From positions 2,232,001-2,296,000 of the forward strand of contig CP050901.1 of the NCBI GenBank assembly GCA_050916095.1: 64,000 nt of DNA, in the 5' to 3' direction. How positions within the stretch are numbered: the first letter of the stretch is position 1; every line of letters starts with the position of its first letter. Source of the DNA: JANPCX01 sp050916095 (GTDB taxonomy: Bacteria; Pseudomonadota; Gammaproteobacteria; Burkholderiales; Burkholderiaceae_C). Shown here in pieces: positions 40,921-49,807 of the stretch. The position numbers and the translations under genes are program-made. The notes beneath the pieces are model-generated. The model saw only the letters and a program-made list of their open reading frames with translations. It did not search any database and was not told where the DNA came from.

Positions 40921-42162
40921 TCACACCTGCCGCAACACCCGCTGGGGATAGGGAATCTCGACACCCATCGTGTTCAAAGTAGCCAGCACGGCCATGTTCA
41001 CATCAGAGCGAACATTGTTTTGCCCGTTCTCTGGGTCGCCTATCCAAAACAGAATGCTCAGCGCCAAACCGTCGGCTGCAAACTCGTTGAGCAAAACGGC
41101 CGGTGCCGGGTCAGGCAAAACCCTGTTCACCTTGGCCACGGCTGCCGCCAAGGCCTGCTGTACGGCAGGCAGATCGCTGCCATAGGCGATTTGCACATGG
41201 GATGTGATGGACACCTTGGGGTCAGCCAGGGATGAGTTTTCCACCCGCGCGGTGATGAGCATTTCATTCGGGAGAATGGCTTCACGGCCATTGAGTGCGC
41301 GGATCACGGTGTAGCGCGTGCGAATGTCCGAGATCCGGCCTTCAAAACCATCCACCTTCACCATGTCACCAATGCGCAGCGAACGTTCGGCCAAGATGAC
41401 AAAGCCGCTCACATAGTTGGCGGCAATTTTTTGCAAGCCAAATCCCAACCCCACGCCGATGGCGCCACCCAACACACTCAGGGCGGTCAGGTCGATGCCC
41501 ACCGCAGACAAGCCGAGCAACAGGCCCACGAAAAGCAAAACGGCTCTGACGATGTTGGCAGCAATTTTCCGCAGTGACAGGTCTTGCACCTCACCGTGCA
41601 GCAACTTCTTCTCAACCGCCGAGGCCACCCACAGCGCCAATACAAGCACCAGGCCAGCAGTAAGTAAACCCTCCATCAAGTTGCGCAAATTGATTCGGCT
41701 GGCACCCATCTTCCAGCTCACATCCTCCATGGCCTGAAGAACCAGCGGCAAGATGCCTGTAACCCAAAGCACCACGGTCAACCAGGCGACCCAAGACACG
41801 GTTCGTTCCAACAACTGCACACCGCGTGAGTTGGGAAAACTGGCCGTCAACACCCGCGCCGACAGCCGAATCACCACCAAGGACAACAAAATAGGTATCG
41901 CGACCTTGAACACTGCTACTTTGACCGTGCCCACGAGCAGCGCCTTGGCCAGGTAGGCCAAACACATCGCCATGACCGGGAAAAAAACGCCGTCCACGAT
42001 GCGTTTGCCAAACCAAATCGAACCCTCGGGCCGTTGTCCACCGCGCAGCAATCGGACCACCAGGTAAGCCGCCATCAAACAACTCACAAGGACCGCAGCC
42101 TCGATCAAAACCTCCGGTTGTCGCAAGGCGAGCAGCAGCTCATGAAGTTCGGTGTTGTTCAT
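40921..42162 (-). CDS. MscS family mechanosensitive ion channel
   Basis: A membrane channel protein of 413 residues. Five or so transmembrane helices precede the pore helix and beta domain: LSVLGGAIGVGLGFGLQKIA (pore-lining Gly/Ala pattern), GFVILAERSLRIGDMV and a C-terminal domain ending in IPYPQRVLR. It should open on membrane tension to release solutes during osmotic downshock. It is convergent with the DUF455 gene, with the 111-bp element between. Confidence 0.92.
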   Translation of the reverse strand: MNNTELHELLLALRQPEVLIEAAVLVSCLMAAYLVVRLLRGGQRPEGSIWFGKRIVDGVFFPVMAMCLAYLAKALLVGTVKVAVFKVAIPILLSLVVIRLSARVLTASFPNSRGVQLLERTVSWVAWLTVVLWVTGILPLVLQAMEDVSWKMGASRINLRNLMEGLLTAGLVLVLALWVASAVEKKLLHGEVQDLSLRKIAANIVRAVLLFVGLLLGLSAVGIDLTALSVLGGAIGVGLGFGLQKIAANYVSGFVILAERSLRIGDMVKVDGFEGRISDIRTRYTVIRALNGREAILPNEMLITARVENSSLADPKVSITSHVQIAYGSDLPAVQQALAAAVAKVNRVLPDPAPAVLLNEFAADGLALSILFWIGDPENGQNNVRSDVNMAVLATLNTMGVEIPYPQRVLRQV

Positions 42163-42262
42163 CTGGGGGTAGGTAAGAGAGAGTCGAAATCCAATTCAAC
42201 AAGCAGCGAAACGCTGAGCGGTGACCTGCTGGTGAAAACAAACCTGCAGAGAAGACTCTGTA

Positions 42263-43252
42263 TCAGGGTCGTGGCATCAGCTTCTGCGCCGTTCGACTCC
42301 TGTTTTTGTCAGAACCTGGCCGATCACTGTACAGGTAGTTTGAAATCGCATCGGTCAACTTCTGTGCTTGCTGCACATGGTCATGGCCACTGAGCATCAA
42401 ACTCGTGACCAGGGCTTCAACCACCATCAGCGCGGCGGTGTAGCTGCTGGAAAGAACAGGATGCAACGCTGCGGCAAGCATCACATCATGCGCCCATGGA
42501 ACCAGGGGCGATGCCACCGAATCCGTCAACACCACGATGCGTGCGCCACGGTCTTTGGCGTAACGCGCCAAGGTCACCGCATCACCCGCATAACGCGGGA
42601 AAGAAATGACAATCAGCAGGTCTTTCGGGCCAATATTCATCAGCCGACCGGCTGCCACCTCGGTGCCGCCAAACTCCGCGACGTTGATGCACTGCTTACA
42701 AAACGGCTGCAAGTCCAGGGCCAGTATGGCCGCCAAGTGGGAACTGATGCCAAAACCCATGGTGTACAAGGTACTGGCCTGGAGCACCCGTTTGGCAATG
42801 GCATCCAGCACAGTCATGTCAAGTGCCGCCGCAGTGGCATTCAAATTGGTCAGGCTCGCTTGCAAACTTTCGGCCAAAACCGGATTGCTGCCTTGGGTCG
42901 GTGTCCGCTGTAAAGCACCACGCAGCTTCTCTACCGGCTGAAAAGCGGGCTGCATCGCTTGCTGCAAGGCCTCCGCCATGGCGGCGCGCAGCGCAGAAAA
43001 GCCATCGAAACCCAAGGTGCGGGCAAATCGACTCAACGTCGCCGTCGATGTTTGTATTTGAGCCGCCAACTCCTCAATGCCCCAGGCCGTGGCTCGCATC
43101 GGGTGACGCAGCAGAAAGTCTGCAATCACGGCGTTAGAGCCACGGCCTTGACTGAGCATGCCTTGAAGCAAGCAGCCCAAGGGCGAGCCCGCGAAGGAGG
43201 TGTCGACCTGCATGGCAGGTGGCGATAGGGAAAGAGACTTTGCGCGGGCCAT
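42263..43252 (-). CDS. MurR/RpiR family transcriptional regulator
   Basis: A protein of 329 residues. An N-terminal HTH_6 domain (WGIEELAAQIQTSTATLSRF; LGFDGFSALRAAMAEA) is followed by a SIS sugar-phosphate-type domain (ASTLYTMGFGISSHLAAILA; DLLIVISFPRYAGDAVTLAR). It is divergent from the amino-acid ABC transporter operon, which it probably controls. The ligand may not be a sugar: RpiR-type proteins are also found beside amino acid transporters. Confidence 0.88.
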   Translation of the reverse strand: MARAKSLSLSPPAMQVDTSFAGSPLGCLLQGMLSQGRGSNAVIADFLLRHPMRATAWGIEELAAQIQTSTATLSRFARTLGFDGFSALRAAMAEALQQAMQPAFQPVEKLRGALQRTPTQGSNPVLAESLQASLTNLNATAAALDMTVLDAIAKRVLQASTLYTMGFGISSHLAAILALDLQPFCKQCINVAEFGGTEVAAGRLMNIGPKDLLIVISFPRYAGDAVTLARYAKDRGARIVVLTDSVASPLVPWAHDVMLAAALHPVLSSSYTAALMVVEALVTSLMLSGHDHVQQAQKLTDAISNYLYSDRPGSDKNRSRTAQKLMPRP

Positions 43253-43335
43253 CGTGTGTCAATTATCGACGCTCCACTGCGAAAAATAGGCATTCCAAAC
43301 AAAGGGTTTGTCCTGGTTTTTTCGTGTTTCATTTA

Positions 43336-43355
43336 TATGAAAATAAGTTTTCATA
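43336..43355. promoter_or_regulatory. candidate RpiR operator
   Basis: A perfect dyad TATGAAAA-TAAG-TTTTCATA in the 151-base divergent region between the regulator and the binding-protein gene, about 50 bases before the latter's ATG. RpiR-family sites often have GAAA/TTTC half sites, which fits. The gap contains no other clear dyad. Confidence 0.5.
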
Positions 43356-43403
43356 CAGGATTTGCACTTGGCCGCCCGCCACCACACCCACCAGGAGTTT
43401 CTT

Positions 43404-44192
43404 ATGTTCCGAAAGTTAACGACGGCTTCTTTGTTACTCGCCGCATTGAGTTTTCACTCGGCCTCCCAAGCACAAGCGCCGGATTGGGCCAAGATCCGCA
43501 TCGGTGTGGAGGCGAACTACCCACCGTTCTCGCAAATGAGCCCGGACGGAAAGTTCTCTGGCTTTGACATTGACATTGCCAATGCCATTTGCGCTCAGAT
43601 CAAAGCTGAATGCACCATGGTGGCCCAAGAGTGGGACGGCATGATGCCAGCGCTGAACTCACGTCGGTTCGACATGATCGTCGCGTCCATGTCCATCACC
43701 GAGGAGCGAAAAAAATCGGCTGACTTCAGCGACTCCTATTACGACATTCCGTCCGCCTGGATTGGCAAAGCCGGGTCGTACACAACCATCACGCCATCCC
43801 TGCTCAAGGGCAAGAAGATCATCGTGACCCGCAACACGCCACGCGCCAAGTACTTGCAAGAGAACTTCAAAGACAGCGAGTTGCTCTTGGTTGCCAAAGA
43901 AGCTGAAGTCACCATGGAGCTGGTCGCCGGGCGCGGTGACATTGGTTTTGGTTCATCGCTGGCAGCCACTGCAGCCTTCTTGAAATCGCCCGAAGGCAAG
44001 GGCTACGCCAAGCTAGGTGCCCCCGTGGTGATCGGCGGTGCGGCACAAGGCGGCGGCGTTGGCATTGCCATGCGCAAAGGTGAAGACAGCCTGCGAATGA
44101 AGGTCAATGCCGCGCTGAAAACCATCACCGCCAATGGCGTGTACAAAACCATCAACGATAAGTACTTCGACGTGAACATACGCGGCGAGTAA
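43404..44192 (+). CDS. polar amino acid ABC transporter, periplasmic binding protein
   Basis: A secreted protein of 262 residues with a signal peptide (MFRKLTTASLLLAALSFHSA). The mature part is a SBP_bac_3 domain: IRIGVEANYPPFSQMSPDGK, GFDIDIANAICAQIKAEC, RRFDMIVASMSITEERKKSA. The family binds lysine/arginine/ornithine, glutamine, opines and similar compounds. It is first in an operon with two permeases, a hydrolase and an ATPase. The ATG at 43404 follows a GGAG site. Confidence 0.92.
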   Translation: MFRKLTTASLLLAALSFHSASQAQAPDWAKIRIGVEANYPPFSQMSPDGKFSGFDIDIANAICAQIKAECTMVAQEWDGMMPALNSRRFDMIVASMSITEERKKSADFSDSYYDIPSAWIGKAGSYTTITPSLLKGKKIIVTRNTPRAKYLQENFKDSELLLVAKEAEVTMELVAGRGDIGFGSSLAATAAFLKSPEGKGYAKLGAPVVIGGAAQGGGVGIAMRKGEDSLRMKVNAALKTITANGVYKTINDKYFDVNIRGE

Positions 44193-44237
44193 GTCGCCAC
44201 AGGCCCTCCAACCCACCACCTGAATCAGCGACAGACC

Positions 44238-44924
44238 ATGCTCTACGGCTACCTGCCCGCGATTTTGGAAGGACTGGTGCTGACGCTGAAAGTGTCAGCC
44301 ACGTCCTTGGCCATTGCCTGCATCTTTGGCATGGTGGGTGCAAGCGCCAAACTCTCGCGCTCGCGCGCGGCAAGCTGGACTGCAGAGGCCTACACCACCT
44401 TGATTCGTGGCATGCCGGAGCTGGTATTGATGCTGCTGATCTTCTACGGTGGCCAAATTGGCATCAACAAGCTCAGTGACGCCTACGGATGGGGTTACAT
44501 CGACATCCCGCCCTTCTTGGCCGGTGTGCTGACCATCGGTTTCATCTTTGGGGCCTACCTCACTGAAACCTTTCGCGGCGCCATCTTGGCCATACCCAAA
44601 GGTCAAGCGGAGGCCGCGTTGGCCTATGCGATGCCACCACGCTTGGTGATGTGGCGCATCGTTTTGCCCCAAATGGTGCGCCACGCGATTCCGGGGTTTG
44701 CCAACAACTGGCTGATCATGATCAAAGCCTCGGCTCTGGTGTCCATCATTGGTCTGGACGACATGGTGCAAAGGGCAGGCTTGGCCGCAGCGACCACACG
44801 CGCACCGTTTACCTTTTACATGGCGGTGGCGCTGATCTACCTCACCTTGACCAGTGTGTCGATCTTTTTGCTGTCTCGCCTTGAGGCCCGCTACAGCCTG
44901 GGCGTGAAGAAAGTGCAGTTCTGA
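44238..44924 (+). CDS. amino acid ABC transporter permease (HisQ type)
   Basis: An inner-membrane protein of 228 residues with about five helices and the coupling motif EAALAYAMPPRLVMWRIVLP (the EAA loop). It corresponds to HisQ/ArtQ-type subunits. The second permease starts one base after its stop. The pair should form the heterodimeric pore for the substrate captured by the preceding binding protein. Confidence 0.9.
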   Translation: MLYGYLPAILEGLVLTLKVSATSLAIACIFGMVGASAKLSRSRAASWTAEAYTTLIRGMPELVLMLLIFYGGQIGINKLSDAYGWGYIDIPPFLAGVLTIGFIFGAYLTETFRGAILAIPKGQAEAALAYAMPPRLVMWRIVLPQMVRHAIPGFANNWLIMIKASALVSIIGLDDMVQRAGLAAATTRAPFTFYMAVALIYLTLTSVSIFLLSRLEARYSLGVKKVQF

Positions 44925-44925
44925 C

Positions 44926-45633
44926 ATGCAGTGGCAAATCATCATCGACAGCTTGCCGCTGTATGTGGAAGGGATACGCACCACGCTCGTTTTGCTGATC
45001 ATCAGCCTGGCCAGCTCTTTTGTGCTGTCGGTGCCTTTGGCTGTGGCGCGGGTGTCCCCTAACTTTTGGTTGGCCAAACCAGTTTGGCTTTTCACCTATG
45101 TGCTGCGCGGCACACCACTTTTGGTGCAGCTTTTCATCATCTACCACGGTCTGGCGCAATTTGAAGCCGTGCGTGAAAGCGTGGCCTGGGTGCTGCTAAA
45201 AAATGCCTGGTTTTGTGCCTGGCTGGCTTTCACGCTCAACTCCACCGCCTACACCACCGAAATTTTTGCGGGCGCGTTGAAGGCAACGGCTGTGGGCGAA
45301 ATCGAAGCCGCCCGAAGTTATGGCCTGGGCGGCTTCAAGCTCTACAGCCAAATTCTCTTGCCAGGCGCACTGCGGCGGGCTTTGCCTCAGTACAGCAACG
45401 AGGTGGTGGGCTTGATGCACGCCACGGCCATTGCCAGCACTGTCACCTTGGTGGACATCACGCGCGTGGCCAGAGACGTCAACTCCAACCACCTCTTGGT
45501 CACCGAGTCGTTCGGCGTCGCTGCCGTCATCTATTTCGTACTGACCTTCGCATTGGTCGGTTTATTCAAGTTGCTGGAACGGCGTTTTCTGCGCCATCTG
45601 CGCCCCCAACAAACCTTGCTCGCTCCGCGCTGA
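44926..45633 (+). CDS. amino acid ABC transporter permease (HisM type)
   Basis: A protein of 235 residues with about five helices; the N-terminal LVLLIISLASSFVLSVPLAV and the EAA loop EIEAARSYGLGGFKLYSQIL are typical of HisM/ArtM subunits. It follows HisQ-type permease with a one-base spacer and precedes the hydrolase gene by 14 bases. Confidence 0.9.
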   Translation: MQWQIIIDSLPLYVEGIRTTLVLLIISLASSFVLSVPLAVARVSPNFWLAKPVWLFTYVLRGTPLLVQLFIIYHGLAQFEAVRESVAWVLLKNAWFCAWLAFTLNSTAYTTEIFAGALKATAVGEIEAARSYGLGGFKLYSQILLPGALRRALPQYSNEVVGLMHATAIASTVTLVDITRVARDVNSNHLLVTESFGVAAVIYFVLTFALVGLFKLLERRFLRHLRPQQTLLAPR

Positions 45634-45647
45634 GACACGGCCTGCCC

Positions 45648-46781
45648 ATGAAAAACCATACCCTCGAACTGCTCAGCACCGCACCTGGCACACGCCAGAC
45701 ACTGCAGGTGCAACGCTTTGGCACGCCCAACATGGGCCCCAAGGTCTATATCCAAGGTGCCTTGCACGCCGACGAAGTGCCGGCCATTTTGGTGACGCAG
45801 CAACTCTCCAAGCTTTTGTCGGACCTTGAATCCCAGGGCAGGATTCAAGGTGAAGTCGTCTTGGTGCCCTTTGCCAACCCCATCGGTTTGGCGCAGCATT
45901 CGTTGGGATTTCACCAAGGGCGTTTTGACCTGCGCGATGGTGCCAACTTCAATCGCGGTTATCCCGAGCTAGGGGCCGCGATCCTAGAGACCGTTCGAGG
46001 CCAGTTGACCCAAGACGCCGCCTCGAATACGAAGCTCATTCGCAGCGCCCTGGTTGAGGCGAGCCATGCCTTGGTCGCCACGAACACCACCCAAGACCTG
46101 AAGATCCAATTGCTGCGCCTGGCGATTGACGCCGACATCGTGCTCGACTTGCACTGCGACACCGATGCGGTGATGCATCTGTTCGCGCTGACCCCACAGG
46201 CGGCCACGGCTCAAAAACTCGGGGCCACATTGGGTGCCCGCGCCGTGCTGCTGGCCACTGAATCGGGCGATTCTCCGTTTGACGAGGCTTGCACCCGCCC
46301 TTGGTATTTGCTGCAGCAAACCTTGCCGCAGTTCCCTATTGAGTTGGCTTGTTTTGCTACCACTGTTGAGCTGCGGGGCGAGGCTGATACCGACCATGGC
46401 TTGGCCGCGCAAGACGCACGCGGTTTGTGTGCGTTTTTGGCCCAACAAGGGGTGCTCAACTTGGACGGGATGGTCGATATGCGGGCCGCTTTGAAAGCGC
46501 CAGAGTTGTGCCAACCCACACCATTGTCCGGCTCTGAACCGGTGACCGCACCGCACGCCGGCGTGGTGGTGTTTCATCGCCGGCCCGGCGATGAAGTGCA
46601 GGCGGGTGACTTGATCGCCGACTTGGTCAACGCGCTGACGGGTGAAGTCACGCCGTTGCACTGTCAATCGGCGGGACTGGTCTACGGACGCTGCGGCTCC
46701 CGCTGGGCAGCCCCGGGCAAACGGCTGGCGAAAATTGCCGGCACCTCGCTGGCACGCACGGGCAAACTTCTGAGCCCTTGA
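45648..46781 (+). CDS. succinylglutamate desuccinylase/aspartoacylase family hydrolase
   Basis: A zinc hydrolase-like protein of 377 residues, M14-related. The metal ligands are in GALHADEVPA (H and E) and the His in DIVLDLHCD; the substrate Arg/Asn region is FNRGYPEL. The C-terminal domain (TAPHAGVVVFHRRPGDEVQA) is a biotinyl-lipoyl-like beta barrel common in this subgroup. Enzymes of this type remove acyl groups from N-acylated amino acids, so the operon may import and deacylate such a compound. That link is inferred from its position between the permeases and the ATPase. Confidence 0.85.
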   Translation: MKNHTLELLSTAPGTRQTLQVQRFGTPNMGPKVYIQGALHADEVPAILVTQQLSKLLSDLESQGRIQGEVVLVPFANPIGLAQHSLGFHQGRFDLRDGANFNRGYPELGAAILETVRGQLTQDAASNTKLIRSALVEASHALVATNTTQDLKIQLLRLAIDADIVLDLHCDTDAVMHLFALTPQAATAQKLGATLGARAVLLATESGDSPFDEACTRPWYLLQQTLPQFPIELACFATTVELRGEADTDHGLAAQDARGLCAFLAQQGVLNLDGMVDMRAALKAPELCQPTPLSGSEPVTAPHAGVVVFHRRPGDEVQAGDLIADLVNALTGEVTPLHCQSAGLVYGRCGSRWAAPGKRLAKIAGTSLARTGKLLSP

Positions 46782-46817
46782 GCATCGACCTGACTTGAAC
46801 TGACTTGGAAATAACCC

Positions 46818-47591
46818 GTGATTGATTCGACCATTCTTCAAGGCTTGAACATTCGAAAAAGTTTTGGCAGCAATGAGGTGCTCAAAGGGGTGAGCGTGAC
46901 CGCCAACAAGGGCGATGTCATCTCGATGATTGGCTCCAGTGGTTCGGGCAAGAGCACTTTTTTACGCTGTCTCAACTTGTTAGAGCAACCCAATGCGGGA
47001 CGCATCATTCTCGACGGCCAAGAGTTAACACTGGTTCCGGACAAAAACGGTGCCCTGAAGGTCGGTAGCGCGCATCAGTTGCAACAACTGCGTTGCCAGG
47101 TGTCCATGGTGTTTCAACACTTCAATCTTTGGGCCCACATGACGGCGATACAAAACGTCACTGAAGCGCCGATTCACGCCCTCAAACTCAGCAAAGCCGA
47201 AGCCAAAGAGCGTGCCGAAACCTACTTGCAACGCGTCGGGGTGTACCACCGAAAGGATGCTTTTACGGCCCACCTCTCGGGCGGTGAACAACAGCGTGTG
47301 GCGATCGCACGGGCACTGGCCATGGAGCCAAAAGTCATGCTCTTTGACGAACCGACCTCGGCTTTGGACCCGGAGCTGGTTGGGGAGGTGCTGCGCGTCA
47401 TGCGCTCAGTGGCCGATGAGGGCCGCACCATGTTGGTGGTCACGCACGAGATGGCATTTGCACGAGAAGTCAGCAACCAGGTGCTTTTTTTGCACAAAGG
47501 ACAGATCGAAGAACAAGGGCCGCCCGACGAGGTGTTACTCAAACCGCAGAGCGAACGCTTGCAAGCCTTTCTGTCCAACAGCCTCAAATAA
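46818..47591 (+). CDS. amino acid ABC transporter ATP-binding protein
   Basis: A protein of 257 residues: Walker A GSSGSGKST, signature LSGGEQQR, Walker B VMLFDEPTSALDPE and the switch His in VVTHEMAF. It is the HisP/ArtP-type motor of the transporter encoded just upstream. The start is a GTG at 46818 (GTG ATT GAT TCG); no ATG is near. It is the last gene of the operon and is followed by a palindromic element that could act as terminator. Confidence 0.93.
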   Translation: MIDSTILQGLNIRKSFGSNEVLKGVSVTANKGDVISMIGSSGSGKSTFLRCLNLLEQPNAGRIILDGQELTLVPDKNGALKVGSAHQLQQLRCQVSMVFQHFNLWAHMTAIQNVTEAPIHALKLSKAEAKERAETYLQRVGVYHRKDAFTAHLSGGEQQRVAIARALAMEPKVMLFDEPTSALDPELVGEVLRVMRSVADEGRTMLVVTHEMAFAREVSNQVLFLHKGQIEEQGPPDEVLLKPQSERLQAFLSNSLK

Positions 47592-47597
47592 CGAAAC

Positions 47598-47762
47598 CCA
47601 TTGATGTTTACCGTATTCACGACGACCTCCAGCCCGTTCGCCTTGAGCTTGTCGAAGGACCTGCACCGAGACACGCGGCGACTTCGACAGGTCCTGTCCT
47701 GAGCCCGTCGAAGGTTCAGCCCGAACGGTGTGGGGTGTCATGTTTTATGGAAAGCTCTCAAG
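47598..47762. repeat. CTATTGA-family palindromic element, copy D
   Basis: The left end CCATTGATGTTTACCGTATT and right end TCATGTTTTATGGAAAGCTC match the family's arms in inverse orientation to copy A. The core palindrome (about 47634-47728) contains an extra unit. It begins six bases after the ATPase stop and lies between convergent genes. The remaining bases to 47860 hold nothing recognisable. Confidence 0.65.
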
Positions 47763-47860
47763 AAAACGCCGGGCCGTTCCCAAGTTTTCTCATCCCCCTT
47801 GGGGGGCCTGGCGCAAAGCGACAGGTCTTGGCGCGCTCAATAATCGGACCACGGAACGGC

Positions 47861-48802
47861 TCAAGCCAATCCCGCCAACACCCGCAAATGCGCCGCCACA
47901 CTGCGTGCCAAGGCGCTCAAGTTGTAGCCGCCTTCTAAACACGACACGATGCGGCCTTGTGCGTGCAAGTCGGCCACTTCGACGATGCGGCGGGTGATCC
48001 ATTCGTAGTCCGCTTCCACCCAACCGAGCTGCGCCAGGTCGTCCTCTCGGTGGGCGTCAAACCCTGCTGAAACAAACAACATTTGAGGTTTGAAACGGTT
48101 CAGTGCAGGCAGCCAGTGCTGGTTGATGAGTTCACGCGCTTCTGCGCCTTTGGTGTAAGCGGGCAGCGGCAGGTTCACCATGTTGTCCCCTTTGGGCAAC
48201 TCGCCTTCAAACGGGTACAGCGGGTGCTGAAAGACGCTCACCATCAAAATGCGCTCATCACCCGCAATGATGTCTTCGGTACCGTTGCCATGGTGCACAT
48301 CAAAGTCAACTATGGCCACGCGCTGCAAACCATGGCGCTCCAGCGCATGCCGCGCGGCAATGGCCACATTGTTAAAAAAACAAAATCCCATGCTGCGCGC
48401 ATGCGTGGCGTGGTGACCTGGGGGGCGCACGGCGCAAAACGCGTTGCGCGCTTGGCCGGAGATCACCGCATCGGTAGCCGCCACGGCTGCTCCAGCGGCC
48501 CGCATGGCGGCCAACCAGGTGCCGGTGCCAAACACGGTGTCCGGGTCGACGGCAATGGGTTGGTCAAACGCCATCACACGTTCCATCAAGGCATGCATGC
48601 GCTCCACATGCTCACTGCTGTGGGCCAAGAGCAAATCACTCTCACTGGCCCAAGGCGCTTCGCACCGCAGCAAGGCCAGATCCAGGCCCGTGGCCAGCAG
48701 GTGGTCGTCAATGGCATCCAAGCGCTGCGGGCATTCCGGATGCCCTGGGCCCATGTCGTGTAGTCGGCAATCGGGATGCGAGAAATAGGCCGTTTGAGAC
48801 AT
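47861..48802 (-). CDS. histone deacetylase family protein
   Basis: A zinc-dependent deacetylase-like protein of 313 residues. It has the HDAC signature RPPGHHATHARSMGFCFFNN (tandem catalytic His) and the metal site DFDVHHGNGTEDI. Bacterial members act on acetylpolyamines or other small amides or on acetyl-lysine; the substrate here is not known. It is divergent from the MoxR gene (45 bases apart). Confidence 0.92.
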   Translation of the reverse strand: MSQTAYFSHPDCRLHDMGPGHPECPQRLDAIDDHLLATGLDLALLRCEAPWASESDLLLAHSSEHVERMHALMERVMAFDQPIAVDPDTVFGTGTWLAAMRAAGAAVAATDAVISGQARNAFCAVRPPGHHATHARSMGFCFFNNVAIAARHALERHGLQRVAIVDFDVHHGNGTEDIIAGDERILMVSVFQHPLYPFEGELPKGDNMVNLPLPAYTKGAEARELINQHWLPALNRFKPQMLFVSAGFDAHREDDLAQLGWVEADYEWITRRIVEVADLHAQGRIVSCLEGGYNLSALARSVAAHLRVLAGLA

Positions 48803-48847
48803 GCTAGAAAACAGAATCGCTTGTGAATTTTCGGTTAACGTTCATAC

Positions 48848-49807
48848 ATGCTGACACCTACCCGCACAGAATCACCCTCGACCCCCACGGTTTGGACCCC
48901 ACGCTTGGCGCACCTGATTGATCAGGTTAGCACGGTGATTGTGGGTAAACGTGCACAAATTGAAGACAGCGTGGCCTGTTTGCTGGCCGGTGGTCACTTG
49001 TTGATTGAAGACGTGCCGGGGGTGGGCAAAACCACCCTGGCCCACGCTTTGGCAACCTCCTTGGGTCTGCAGTTCTCGCGTGTGCAGTTCACCGCTGATT
49101 TGATGCCCTCGGACTTGGTAGGCGTCAGCGTCTACGAACGCAGCAAAGAAGAGTTTGTTTTTCACCCTGGGCCGGTATTTGCCCAAGTGCTGCTGGCAGA
49201 CGAAATCAACCGGACGGGCCCTAAAACCCAAAGCGCGCTCTTGGAGGCGATGGAAGAACACCAGGTCAGCATTGAGGGCCAAACACACCCCCTGCCACAG
49301 CCGTTTTTTGTAATCGCCACGCAAAACCCCAGCGACCAGTTGGGCACCTATCCGCTGCCGGAAAGCCAACTGGATCGGTTTTTGATGTGCATCACCTTGG
49401 GCTACCCCGACGCCAAAAGCGAACGCGAGTTGCTGTCAGGTACCGACCGCCGCGACACAGTAGCCAAACTCCAACCCGTGTTGACGCCCGCAGAACTGCT
49501 GCAAGTTCAACAAGCCGTGCTGGCGGTGCATGTGTCGCCTGCCTTGCTGGACTACCTGCAGGCCTTGATCGCCGCCACACGCAGCGGCCAGTGGTTTGTC
49601 GAGGGATTGAGCCCTCGCGCTGGCATTGCCGTGTTACGTGCGGCCAAAGCCCGCGCCCTCTTGGCACAGCGTGGGCATGTGGCGCCAGACGACATCCAGG
49701 CCATCTTGCCTCAAACCACCGCGCACCGATTGGTGCCGGTCAGCGGTGCGGGCAAAGGACGCGTGGAACAAGTGCGCGCCATGTTGCGGGCGGTGCCATT
49801 GCCTTGA
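48848..49807 (+). CDS. MoxR family AAA+ ATPase
   Basis: A protein of 319 residues with Walker A EDVPGVGKTTLAHALA, Walker B LLADEINRTGPKTQSALLEA and sensor region VIATQNPSDQLGTYPLPESQ. MoxR ATPases act as chaperones that load metal or assemble complexes with VWA proteins. The next gene (DUF58) starts at a TTG overlapping its TGA. No VWA gene follows directly. Confidence 0.93.
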   Translation: MLTPTRTESPSTPTVWTPRLAHLIDQVSTVIVGKRAQIEDSVACLLAGGHLLIEDVPGVGKTTLAHALATSLGLQFSRVQFTADLMPSDLVGVSVYERSKEEFVFHPGPVFAQVLLADEINRTGPKTQSALLEAMEEHQVSIEGQTHPLPQPFFVIATQNPSDQLGTYPLPESQLDRFLMCITLGYPDAKSERELLSGTDRRDTVAKLQPVLTPAELLQVQQAVLAVHVSPALLDYLQALIAATRSGQWFVEGLSPRAGIAVLRAAKARALLAQRGHVAPDDIQAILPQTTAHRLVPVSGAGKGRVEQVRAMLRAVPLP

